64,000 nt of DNA from positions 1 through 64,000 of the forward strand of contig JAQPZY010001405.1 of NCBI GenBank assembly GCA_029931535.1, given 5' to 3'. The notes beneath the pieces were generated by a model. It did no database searches and had not been told where the DNA came from. It was given only the letters and a program-made list of their open reading frames with translations. The translations under genes were made by a program, and so were the position numbers. Shown one piece after another: positions 19,263-30,222 of the stretch (positions within the stretch are counted from its first letter, which is position 1; every line of letters starts with the position of its first letter). The DNA comes from Margaritifera margaritifera. Its lineage: Eukaryota > Mollusca > Bivalvia > Unionida > Margaritiferidae.

Positions 19263-20343
19263 TGTGGCGTGGTGGCGGTGGTGGTTATCGTTATCTAGAG
19301 GATGATCGACCTCGGTGTTATTGCCCGGATCGAGTAAATAATAATATAAATTGGGAAACTTATAGATGGAATGAATAGAGATCTTAGCAGATATATAGAA
19401 CAGACTAAAACGAGCCCCCGTATATGAAATATAACAATTTAATCAATTACATAAACAACTATGATAATGCATTACATTAGGAAGATACACTTCTTTTGAA
19501 ATAAATCATTCACCGAATTGTAAACACAAATATACTTATATAAATAGCCGATCTGTTTAAATGATAGAATTAATTCATCATAGCATCGAGTGAACAATCG
19601 AAGTCATTGCCTTGTACAGCTTCATGACCTGGTTTTCTCCGGTTCACTTGGTTTCTTCGCTTTCTTCTCACTCTGACTATCTTGCCTCTGTCGACCCTCA
19701 AACTTTGTGTGGGTAGGTGGATATGTAGGTATGTAGATACGTAGGTACGTGGATACGTCAGTGGATTACGTAGGTAGGTGGATGGAGCTATTTCCCCTTG
19801 TGCTTTCAAGCCTTGCTCGCTTCTACGGCCAGAATTGTGTCCGTCAACTTTCCAGACATCCGGTCCCTTGGACAATTGTTTTACGAGATAATTTCTTGCA
19901 AATTCAATCTCGGAGTCCCTTATACTCTCACGGAAAAAAACGTAGACTGGCTAAATTTTTCGATGTGGCATATTAAAACTATGAAATTTCGTGTGGGAAA
20001 CACGCCCCTTATTTAGCGTAGCCAATCAGGATTAAATATATCTACCGCCTTTTATAAATAGGCGCCAAAATTTGCGGTCATCCTGACCCTCTAGATTTCC
20101 AAATAAATGATTCTGGACAATCTCAACTCTGACATTTTCGATACAAAGATTGAGTTAACCCTTTTCCCTTCCAGTTTCTTTGACTGTTAAATAAACGAAT
20201 GCTTAATTAAAAATCGGTTCCTCTCACAACACAGACCGCAGCATATCGATTCAATACGCACCCTGTCCCCATAAATCTAATTAATTGTTCTCTGTCCAAG
20301 TTAATGTTCTCTTTATAGATTGACAGAAATTTGCACCCTTACA
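19263..20343 (-). repeat. LTR4 of the family 1 array
   Basis: This 1,081-bp LTR is shared by unit D (5') and unit E (3'). By eye it differs from LTR3 at two or three sites, such as a C/T at 19,533 and an A/G in the catgacc segment near 19,625. TATA box at 20,050-20,061; 101-codon LTR ORF at 19,570-19,875. Confidence 0.93.
20050..20061 (-). promoter_or_regulatory. TATA box in LTR4
   Basis: Sense-strand CTATTTATAAAA, driving leftward transcription of unit D. Confidence 0.5.
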
Positions 20344-20347
20344 TAGG

Positions 20348-20357
20348 CCCCCCCCCC
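20348..20357 (-). promoter_or_regulatory. Polypurine tract, unit E
   Basis: A run of 10 C on the plus strand, the shortest of the four G-run polypurine tracts in the array. Confidence 0.6.
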
Positions 20358-20417
20358 TTGAAGAGTAAAATCAGGGATTTTTACTCTCCAAATTTTTGGA
20401 GATGTAATCTGATTCAT

Positions 20418-20633
20418 TTACACGTCCTCAGGTGAACCCTTCACCTCAGACGTCCCTAGTCTACTTAAACAGCCAGCCCCTACATTCTCGCTGCCCTTAA
20501 TATACCGTACCTGGACTTGGTACTGCTGTAGAAATAATGACCATCGCATTAACCGTCCATTTGTCAACTTAGCTTGAGCTAAATAAGCGAGTGGTTGGTG
20601 GTCAGTTTCCAAAACAAATTTTCGTCCATACAA
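20418..20633 (-). pseudogene. pol: RNase H C-terminal remnant, unit E
   Basis: Same tail as in units C and D after the TAA at 20,646-20,648. One substitution changes the Asp of the terminal GADCLSR block to Gly (GAGCLSR). That Asp is the final conserved acidic residue of RNase H, so this copy has an extra defect. Confidence 0.84.
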
Positions 20634-20645
20634 GTAACGTTGGAA

Positions 20646-22622
20646 TTAAGATATCCCAAAGATAATTGCCAAGCATTCTTTCTCAGAGACTGAATAAATG
20701 CGTTCTGCAGTTGACAATTTCCGACTACTGTATGCAACTGGGAATAAGCTTCCATCATGCTCTTGCAATAGCACAGTCCCTAAACCTCTATCACAAGCGT
20801 CAGTACGTAAGACAAAATCTTTTGTCACATCAGGCAATTTCACTACTGCGTCTGACGTCAATCTGTCCTTCAACGTCTGAAATGCTCGTTCACATGCGTC
20901 TGTCCATATAACTTTCGTCGGAGCCTTTTTCCGAGTCAAGTCAGTCAATGGGCTTGCCAGTCCCAAGAAAGATCGAACTTCCGTCTTAGTGGTCGGTCGT
21001 TCTGCGTCCCTAAGTTGGTCGACTTTTGAACTATCAGGAGTTAACGTGTCTTCGCTGAGGGTGTGACCTAGGTAGGTTAGTTTTCTAAACCCTAAATGGC
21101 ACTTAGATGGTCGTGCGGTCAGTCCCGTTTGTCGAAGTCGCTCTAAAACGTTTTTCAGCAAAATGATATGATCGTCCCAAGTAGCGGTCGCTAAAAGTAA
21201 ATCGTCCATGAAGTTTGAAACTCCAGTTCCCCTTAACGGTTCAAGTAATTTTCGTATCATACGCGTGAAGACACTTGGCGCATTCTGGACCCCGAATGGC
21301 ATGACTACCCACTGGTACGTCCCATCTGGAGTGGCAAAGGCAAGTTTTGCTCTGTCTTCATTTCGAACTGGAATTTGCCAGTATCCCTTAGACAGATCGA
21401 TTTTCGAGAAATATATCGCGCTGGTCACCCCGACAAATATGGACTCAGGATCAGGTAACAGTTCTACCTGGAATTCCGTGATCCTGTTTAACTTCCGGTA
21501 ATCAACACAAAATCGGTGTGTACCATCTTTCTTCTGTACTAACACAACAGGAGAGCTATACGCCGACTCAGTTGGTTCTATAACTCCCAAGCCTATCATA
21601 GCTTGAATTTCATTTCGGACAGTTTCTAATTTCGCATAGGGTAGCGGATATGGTTTCAGCTTCAGTGGCTTCTCATCCAGTAGCTTCAAAGTGAACTCCT
21701 CCAACTCCGTCTTGCCAGGTCGTTCTGTCAAGACGCTGGAATAGTCTTGGAGTAACGACTCCACTTCCTTACGTTGCTCTGAAGTTAACGTCTCGTCACA
21801 GACAACGTCGACGTAGGTTTCTTCCCTCGTCAAAGGACAACTAGGGAGTACTTCCGCCTCCCCTCCGTTGTCGTCGGGTTCTTCAGTCACAACTGTAGCA
21901 ACCACGAACTCGGTGGGTGTCTCCCTTTGGCGGTAACGCTTCAGGAGATTTACGTGGTACAGCTTCTCCTTGTCTCCTACCCGGATACGGTAGTTCTGCC
22001 CACCCTTTTTCTCCGTTACCACGAATGGTCCCCTCCATGAGACTTGAAGTTTGTTGTGCTCTAACGGCAGCAACAACAACACCTTGTCACCCACCTCGAA
22101 GTGACGTTCCTTCGTCCGTTTATTGTAATATTTGGCTTGACGCCCCCTTGCGTCGCGGAGATTCTCCTGAGCCGATTTAGAAATCTCTTCCAGCTTGTTG
22201 CGGAGATCAACAACATATTGGTATGTTGTCCGCACTTCCTCGGATGCTTGTTCATCCGTCCACAACTGCTTTAATACAGCCATGGGTCCCCTAACTGTCC
22301 TACCATAGACTAATTCGAAAGGTGAAAAACCCAAACTAGCCTGTGGTACTTCTCGATACGCAAAAAGTATCGCGGGAAGGTATCGATCCCAATCCCTGGG
22401 TCGACCTTCACAGAGCTTCTTCAGAGCCTGTTTCAATGTTCCATTGAAACGCTCCACCAAACCGTTACACTGCGGGTGATACGGGGTAGTTGTCAGGTGT
22501 CTAATGGACAGTAATCTGTTTACCTCTTCCATCACCTGGCTCACAAACTGCGTCCCCTGGTCAGTTAGTATCTCCTCAGGGACACCAACTCTCGACCACA
22601 CTCCTAACAAGGCCTCAGCCAC
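20646..22622 (-). CDS. pol: Integrase C-terminal half - reverse transcriptase - RNase H, unit E
   Basis: This 658-codon frame with the same domains as units C and D carries a few private substitutions, for example Ile for Val before SKSAQEN and Gln for Glu in the YRQRETP segment. It has the shared frameshift start and the shared TAA end. Unit E has lost its gag start and most of its 5' LTR, so no promoter of its own remains to drive this frame. Confidence 0.87.
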   Translation of the reverse strand: MAEALLGVWSRVGVPEEILTDQGTQFVSQVMEEVNRLLSIRHLTTTPYHPQCNGLVERFNGTLKQALKKLCEGRPRDWDRYLPAILFAYREVPQASLGFSPFELVYGRTVRGPMAVLKQLWTDEQASEEVRTTYQYVVDLRNKLEEISKSAQENLRDARGRQAKYYNKRTKERHFEVGDKVLLLLPLEHNKLQVSWRGPFVVTEKKGGQNYRIRVGDKEKLYHVNLLKRYRQRETPTEFVVATVVTEEPDDNGGEAEVLPSCPLTREETYVDVVCDETLTSEQRKEVESLLQDYSSVLTERPGKTELEEFTLKLLDEKPLKLKPYPLPYAKLETVRNEIQAMIGLGVIEPTESAYSSPVVLVQKKDGTHRFCVDYRKLNRITEFQVELLPDPESIFVGVTSAIYFSKIDLSKGYWQIPVRNEDRAKLAFATPDGTYQWVVMPFGVQNAPSVFTRMIRKLLEPLRGTGVSNFMDDLLLATATWDDHIILLKNVLERLRQTGLTARPSKCHLGFRKLTYLGHTLSEDTLTPDSSKVDQLRDAERPTTKTEVRSFLGLASPLTDLTRKKAPTKVIWTDACERAFQTLKDRLTSDAVVKLPDVTKDFVLRTDACDRGLGTVLLQEHDGSLFPVAYSSRKLSTAERIYSVSEKECLAIIFGIS

Positions 22623-23649
22623 TGTGACTGAGTCAATGTTTTCAAAGCAACAGCCTCCGGGTATCGGGTGGCGTAATCGACTATCGTTAGTATATAACGA
22701 TTACCGCTTTCTGCCGCCGGCTTTATCGGACCTACTAGGTCCATCGCCACCCTCGAGAAAGGTTCGTCAATCAGTGGGGTTGTTCCTAGTGGCACTGGGC
22801 GATGGGAGGTTTTAGGTGCCACTCGCTGGCACTTGTCACACGACAAACAAAATCTCCGAACATCCCCATACACACCTGGCCAGTAGAACTCCCTCACTAG
22901 CCTATCTCTGGTCTTCGCCACGCCCATGTGGCTTCCAAGTAGACCCTCATGTGCCAGCCTAAGCACTTCTGCTCGCTTCGCTATGGGCACAACAACTTGT
23001 TTAAACGTATCGGTCCCTTTCCTGGCGTACCGGTACAAAATACCGCGTTTCGTCGCGAACTTCACCTCGCCGTCTGGCAATTTCCGTATGGACCCATCCT
23101 TTGCGTACCCGCGTGCCTTGTTGAGAGACAAATCTTCCTCTTGAAGTTTCCCCAACTCGCCAGGTAGCAAATTGTCTATGGGCGAAGCCGTGGGTCTTAG
23201 CGGCTTCGACCCTGGCCTTCGCTTCATAGCCCTCGTCTCAACGGACCCCACGTGTACAGGTGTACACGTCATAGGGTTAGGCTGTGGCAACACATACCTA
23301 CACCCTAATATTACGTCATGAGACAGTCCCGACAAACACGCTGCTTGAATTCGTCCCTTTACATACGGCGAATCAAGATCAATGCTAACGACCGGGAGCG
23401 AATCTTTCGTCCGGTTAGCAAACTGGACTTCCACCGTCTCGCCTGTGTAATCTCCAGGCTTGACATATATACTATCTACCAAGGCCGGATAACTACAGCC
23501 GGTATCATACAGCACGGTGGCCATCTCACCATTAACCGTAGCTACCGCTGTGTTAGTCAACTCCACTGTTTTCTGTTTCTTAACAGTGTTCGGAGTTACC
23601 GAATTAATCGTTGTCGGACGATACTTCCTACAATCCTTAACGACATGGC
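22604..23649 (-). pseudogene. pro: Protease-integrase N-terminal half, unit E, gag deleted
   Basis: Only the 3' part of the gag-pro frame survives. It begins inside the zinc knuckle (GHVVKDC; the first two Cys are gone) at the deletion junction near 23,649 and continues through protease DTG, integrase HHCC and the first core Asp. The first available Met is at 23,566. Everything from the coiled coil to the first half of the knuckle, the leader and most of the LTR is missing. It is dead as an autonomous element. Confidence 0.88.
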
Positions 23650-23832
23650 CTTTTCCCTTCCAGTTTCTTTGACTGTTAAATAAACGAATGCTTAATTAAA
23701 AATCGGTTCCTCTCACAACACAGACCGCAGCATATCGATTCAATACGCACCCTGTCCTCATAAATCTAATTTCTTGTTCTCTGTCCAAGTTAATGTTCTC
23801 TTTATAGATCGACAGAAATTTGCACCCTTACA
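23650..23832 (-). repeat. LTR5, truncated outer LTR at the array's right end
   Basis: Only the outermost 183 bp of the LTR remain (equivalent to 20,161-20,343 in LTR4). The left side is the deletion junction with gag, sharing about two C bases of microhomology. The right side is the natural LTR end ...acccttaca followed by AT-rich genomic DNA. A target-site duplication cannot be tested because the other array end is outside the window. Confidence 0.88.
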
Positions 23833-24212
23833 TATAGGGTCAACGTTTCTTATATAAACTGAGTTCTTTACGATAGTCCAAGATTTTATTTGGCAATATA
23901 TGATAAAAAAAGCTTCTTAATCGAGTGATGGATATCCACGTTTCTAGATCATAAAAACGTTCCAAAGCAGAGCGGGGGGGGGGGAGCTATATATGTAAGT
24001 CTGCATCTAAGATGTTTGGCAACTACTTTGTCATTCTTGAAATTGTTTATTTCAAACGAATAGCATTTCTGGCTCTTTACCCGCTTGTTGCATTTAAAAT
24101 TGATATTCAGATATCAAAATTGTGAACTTAAACCCTATATTCTACGCTTTTATTTTATACCAACATAGATCAGAAGTTACCAGAAGTCAGGTAAGACAAT
24201 CAGCTACATGAG

Positions 24213-24243
<31 letters not shown>

Positions 24244-24365
24244 TCTCTCTCTGTCTCTCCATTTCTACCGCTGAGAAAAAGACATTTCAAAGAAACTTGA
24301 AGCAATAACATATACACAAAAGATACATGCAAAAGCATTTTTACTTCAGCTGCTCGTTATATATC

Positions 24366-24425
<60 letters not shown>

Positions 24426-24543
24426 GAGGAAGGGTAAATATAATTTTTAACATTTGTCATCTTCCTAAATATAAAGATAAGACAAGAATATTAAAGCATT
24501 TTAAGGTTTACAAGGTTTACATTGTACGCATTGCTACATAAAT
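23833..24543. other. AT-rich flank with microsatellites, no gene seen
   Basis: Non-coding by eye. It contains a G-run at about 23,969-23,981, a (TA)n tract at 24,213-24,241 followed by a CT-rich stretch, and a (GT)n tract at about 24,366-24,422. The composition drops sharply in GC compared with the array to its left. Confidence 0.75.
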
Positions 24544-26737
24544 TTGCTAGCAACAGGTTTATCTGAGATAGTTTTGACCATACTCGCCCGTAAGCCGCAC
24601 GCGGGAAATCAGTTGGAAAAAAGTAGACATTCAGCATATCAGTTTTGCGAACTGGTAAAGCTGTACTTATCCGTACTTAAATATACTTATCTCAGTGAAA
24701 AAGTGGGCGTAATATGGTTTGCGAACCATTCACGAACCAAGCTAAAGCGAAATGAAGCCTTATTATCTGGACAAAGTATGGATAAAACATCCCAAAACGA
24801 AATATCGACTGCTCAAAATCAGGTAATAAATTTACCGGAGCTCCTTTAACTGTATACAGGGGAGGTCAGTAGTGCCTTTCTCCCTAATTATCGATTCAAT
24901 TAGGAGTTTAGAGATAATCCAGACATCCTAGACAAGGGACTTCCTCCCAAAGCAAATATAAGGGAAACGCCCAGCAGAATATCGCACATAGACCAACGGT
25001 AGCCCAATTGCCAGCAGTGGAGACCAATCATGATGTTCGTGGAATTATCGCTCTACGTATAAGAGTAATATTATTACATATTAGACGTCACTGCTGCTAA
25101 TGTATTAGCGTTGTGACAGAATCAGCTTGACTATCGTTGCGTCTGCTAAAATTAGGTCCTGATTGAACGCCCCATATATCAACTCTTAGGTTGAGGCTGG
25201 CCAGGTCCACCACACATAACAAACACCGTCAAAGTTGTTTTATATCCCTGTCAAACATGGATCCGGGTCGTTCCTCATTTGCAATAACAATAACGATTCA
25301 CACAGAAACAACACTAACTTCCCCTGTTACATTCAATTTATTGTAAAATGGATTATTTTATCTGATGTAAAATTATACGTTATCTCCCCTGGGACAAAAT
25401 TCTTTATAATTTTTTTTTTTAAAAAAAAAAGAAGGTTTCCAGAAGTCGCTGTTAAGAAGAAATATTAAATGCAACTTTCAAATTGCTGTTGATCAGTACT
25501 TTTCTGGTCCAAAAGAACAGTGAATTATAAGAAAACATGGGTATGACTGCTGCTGTCTATTAATTAGCACATTTTTGTCATTTCAGAAAACTATTTTTCT
25601 GAACCAAAAGCCAATATTCAAACAAATCTTTAAAAAACAATCTACCATAGTAACAAAACAAAAATGCAGATAATAGGGGGCTCGGGCACAATGGTCATTA
25701 CAGTATGTTGTTCAAGACTCAGGTGTCCGCAGCAAAGTTGCATACGATATTAACAATCTTCCAGACCAAGTAAATAGTTGTTCTAAGACAAGACATCGAT
25801 ACGTCAAACCTCATACAAATGAGAATATCGTTTTTCTTGTCCTAGGCTTGCGAACCTTGTGACGCAATTCATATTAGACTACTTATCTCCTCAGGGTCAA
25901 GTAATAAATAATTCCTTCAGGCCACATCTGGCCTGCGAAATTGCACAAGATCTCATGAGATATTACGAGATCCCATAGTTTGCTTTATTGGTGAGCATGA
26001 CAATATAACGGCGATACTAAACGTTCAAAGAGGAATCATTGTGCACTCTGTATGAATTCTACTGATGTAAATATCCAGCCGGACATATTTAATAATACAA
26101 GGTGGGTAACTGCTGCTACATAGTTGAGAAAACTGATTACACAATGAATTTGATCAAAGGAATAATATGTAAGTGTAGTCTACATCTGTTTCAAGGAACA
26201 AATATGTCCGCCTATCTCTGTTTACCTAATTATCTGTCTATCTGCCCTCTAATTTATAGATCTGTTTGACTTAATGAATCTGTCTATGTATCTATGTATC
26301 TATAATTATGTATTCGTCTATATTTGCATCTATTTATCTATTATTTTATTTAAAATAGTACGTTTTTCAAGAACTTGTATATAAAGAAATACATCGATAA
26401 ATTTCCAGCATTTCATATTTCAGTGTTCTTATTATACCTACTACAATTGCTGAACAAGTCAGACTGGATGGTATTCTTCCACAAATGAAAAATTACTAGG
26501 TCAGTCAAACTGGAGTGCAGATAACAAAATCTCATCTGCTAATTTTGCACTCAAATAAATAGTACAAAGCGTAGATGTGTTAGTAAGCAACAACTATTAC
26601 ATTTCTAAAGTGTTGTTAGATTTCATGTCAGAGAAAAATCATTGAAATGATATTGAACACGCAACTTTAGACATTGTCTCATACGTCATACGTCGGTCAC
26701 TAGAAAGGATCATCATCTAAATGATGTCTCAGGAGAT
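24544..26737. other. Intergenic stretch, one unrecognised 101-codon ORF
   Basis: A plus-strand ORF of 101 codons at 24,544-24,849 (starting MLATGLSE) matches nothing I know. It has no signal peptide or membrane segment I would trust. The segment 24,590-25,230 is somewhat less AT-rich than its surroundings and could be an old repeat. A T-run/A-run pair lies at about 25,409-25,430, and a degenerate TCTA/TCTG-type microsatellite at about 26,225-26,340. I see no gene I can support. Confidence 0.5.
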
Positions 26738-26836
26738 ACTTTAATTACTTGTACTTTAATTACTTGTACTTATACTTTAATTACTTGTACTTACACTTTA
26801 ATTACTTGTACTTATACTTTAATTACTTGTACTTAT
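26738..26836. repeat. 21-bp tandem repeat
   Basis: About five units of actttaattacttgtactta plus one variable base. The first unit is shortened to 15 bp. Units differ at one C/T position. Confidence 0.9.
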
Positions 26837-26924
26837 TGCTGTATTGGATATTGCATTATACTATTGAAGTGTATATGGAATATTGACGGATAATATTGTG
26901 CCTTAGGTACCATACGTCAAGCTT

Positions 26925-26978
<54 letters not shown>

Positions 26979-28679
26979 TTCTCAATCGTTTCTTGTTTAT
27001 GTAACTTTTTCATAATATGTACAACGTTTGATGTCGTGCAAAATAATATGTACAACGTTTGATGTCGTGCAAAAAGTATGTAATGTATTGCATTTCGGTC
27101 TGCATTTTACATATGGATCAATTCAGTTATTTTCCATTTTTAATTGTGTTGGATGTTGCTTCAGGTTGTGTAGCTGATGTAAGTCGTTAATGATTTTATT
27201 ATTGCCAACTACCCACCTCATACTATTGCAAAACAAAATTCCAATACAAAGTCTAAAGTAAGGGGTCTGTGTCTGTCAATCTTCAAGTTATTAACTACTC
27301 CAAATATTACAGTAGTAAGATTTCATTACAAGTCTTACAATTGAAATTACCTGACACAATATGAATGGAATTTTTATGTCGGAATTGTAATACAAGGAAA
27401 CCAATCAAAGAACTGGGAAAAACAAGTGGCACAGAATATCAATGATGCTACACGTGTTCATTTAACAAGCAGCTAGAAAACGGAAGATCGTCTGCATACT
27501 ATTATGTGAAGGAAAAAATAAATGACCTCAAATTTAAATGCTTCGGTGGTAGTGCTATAACTGACAGGTGCTTTAGTCAGTATGTAAAGATTAAAGTACA
27601 TAGCAAATATGATACAGAAAATTATGAATATGATCACAGTCGAATAGAAAATATAAAATTAGAGAATAGCGAGAGAAAACAACAATATGATGATAACCAA
27701 ACAAACAAGCAAGCAAAGGAAAAATTAGAGTGTAAATGTGTTATTTTAAAAAATTAGTTGAAGTATTAAAATCCGAAAAATGTTTTACACACGCGTTTAT
27801 ACACATACAGAACCGGAGTGCAAAGCATGGGTATTAGACATAAGGAAAGAATCAATAGACAGGTACCAGTCTACTCATTAATTTACTTCCTTTTTCCATT
27901 CCTACATGAAAAAGACATATTTATAACACTGAAATTTCTCGTGTGAACTGTTAATCATATATAAATGTATGCTTGCTTGTTCCTTTCATCAGTACTCCAC
28001 AGAATGTTCACGCTATTATGGGATAGATAATGCAAGTCTTTTCAAAAGATTCCGTGGAATTTTTAAAAAATCTATATTATGACGTTTACGTAAGCTATTC
28101 CATTCACAGACGTGTTGTGTTTACTCATGCCACGCACATTAATTCAGCGTGTAATATATTACCTGGAAATTTAATTATGGTGTCATAACACAGACATTAT
28201 GTATATTTCTGCTTTATGCGCATGTCATTAAACACTTTAAAAACAACTGTAATAGAATTTTGAGTCATTTCATTACCGGTAGTCGCTCTTGAAAGACTTT
28301 TCGTTGATTACTTTCCGCTAAAATCGTACGATATATGTTCTCAGTAAGAAGGTTTATATATTGTCTTATGATTCTGGTCTTATTTTTAAAAATCTATGAC
28401 TTTGGTTAAGAAATGGGAACAATATACTGGAAGACTTAAGTGTATAACAATAATCAAAAGGTTATTTAGGTTCATTATTTTATGATCGTGGAAAGATGTA
28501 TTGACTGAACTGCAATAGATTTTACACATGCGCAAATCTAACGAAAGGCTAAAAGGTCATTCAGTACATATCTACAATAATGAAAAATGCCCTTACTGAA
28601 CTGTAACTACTGTAACAGATTTTACACATGCGCACTGCTAAGGATGGACTTGAAAGGTTATTTGGATCCATTTTTCTTT
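26837..28679. other. AT-rich intergenic DNA with small repeats
   Basis: It holds a (TG)n tract at about 26,927-26,977 and a 30-bp direct duplication (aatatgtacaacgtttgatg...) at 27,014-27,043 and 27,045-27,074. A plus-strand ORF of 83 codons at 27,506-27,757 is rich in Lys, Glu and Asn and is not recognised. The motif gattttacacatgcgca occurs twice (about 28,518 and 28,618), marking a diverged local duplication of roughly 100 bp. No gene can be supported. Confidence 0.55.
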
Positions 28680-30222
28680 GATAATCAATCTGTTTAATCA
28701 AACGGAATAAATACACGAAATTAATATTTTACATTTGACAAAACATCTTGAGATGATAATAACAGACCGATAGGATAATCTTTTAAAACTGCAACTTCAG
28801 TAGTTACTAGCTTACATCGTCTCTAATCCTCTTAGTGCAATAAACATTTTCATATATTAATGAATTTTGCTGTTTCTAATGTTGAATGTTTTATAGGCAA
28901 TTTATGGACTGAAGTTTCCAAGCCCGTATCAGATCTAACTGTGCTTTCGGTAAATTCAATTTCCGTTATAGTCGAGTCGTTGTAGAGAGATTTGGAAAAG
29001 GTGAAAGGTCATCAAGCTGTAATATAAAGACGCCTGAAAAAGACTAGAAATTATTTGTGTCGAATGTCAAAGTAATAATATTTTTTCCTAGGTGTTAAAA
29101 GAATCATCATATATTTTCCAGTTTACTTGCACACATCTTGTTATTCTTTTCGTCTTCACAATAGTATCAACCTCTTGTTCGTAAAATATCTCCTCAAATA
29201 TTTTCTCATTTTTAGTCTTCAAGTTGATATACATAATGATCACCTTTAATTACATAACTGATGGTAAAGATATATTATATAAAATTTGATAGATAGCCAT
29301 TTGCAAAAATAGATTTATATTTTGAAATCCTAACCGCCTGACCGATGTTACATTTGGGTGTTCAATAGCTATCAGTTGTCAGGTTATCAAATAAGTAGAG
29401 CCATACTTTAGATCTGTTTCTTGGATTGCTAGCTCGAATTGGGTAATGTCTATTGGCCTGCCATTAGTGTTGTTATATCTATTGATGGGGTTATGCAATA
29501 CATCTGCCCATATTCTGGTCTTGTGTAAAATATTTCCACATTCTAGTTTTCAGTATTCTATTTATGAAATCAAAATGGTATCATAATGGAGGAAATGATA
29601 AGATTAGAGAAAGCAATCAGAAAGGAATCATTTGCAAATGTGTAAATATTTAACAAGAGAATCTATGTACCATCAAAAGAAAACTATATTTCATACTAAT
29701 TTTGTATTGAATAAATAGCACCACAATAAATACCTGTCATTATTGATTCGCCAATCTCCAAAAATGTAAGAAGAAGACTGCAACTGTCTTTAATTCATCT
29801 TCAAACTAGCAAGGAATGCTATGTAATGAACAGAAAACATATAATAGAATTATCAATAGAAGGCTTTAGAATGCGTTTAATAGAACAGAAAATGAGCACA
29901 GATTTGATGGAGGAAATCATCAGGATGTGTATTTATTTTTAACGATGTCGAACTATACATGACGAAGATAATAAGTAGGAAACTTAGAGAGTCTGCTTCT
30001 GCAAAAGTCCAACCAGATTTAGCGATTACACTCATAATGAGAAAACAAAGCAGGCCAATTTAAGGGAATGATGTCACAGAACAAAGGTTTCAAGCATCCT
30101 AAGTATGAATGAAATGTAAGTAACGATTGGATAGGCTATTTAAAATGTTACACAATAAAGCTGGTCAGGAAATAAGCAAAGATACAGATTGGGTTTTTGG
30201 TAGGAAAGAATATTTAACTTTA

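Larger units (their letters stand above)
1..23832 (-). mobile_element. Tandem array of Gmr1-like Ty3/Gypsy element (family 1)
   Basis: Five successive internal regions on the minus strand are separated by single LTRs, so the layout is internal-LTR-internal-LTR and not independent insertions with two LTRs each. Gag start codons lie at 519, 6,610, 12,662 and 18,711, giving periods of 6,091, 6,052 and 6,049 bp. Internal regions are A (before 1 to 1,072), B (2,177-7,161), C (8,243-13,213), D (14,295-19,262) and E (20,344-23,649, truncated). The pol order is protease, integrase, RT, RNase H, which is the order of Gmr1-like elements. Units C, D and E are nearly identical. The right end is an LTR edge at 23,832 followed by unrelated AT-rich DNA, and the left end lies outside the window. 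The array is clearly richer in GC and CpG than its flank. An assembly artefact cannot be excluded from sequence alone. Confidence 0.93.
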
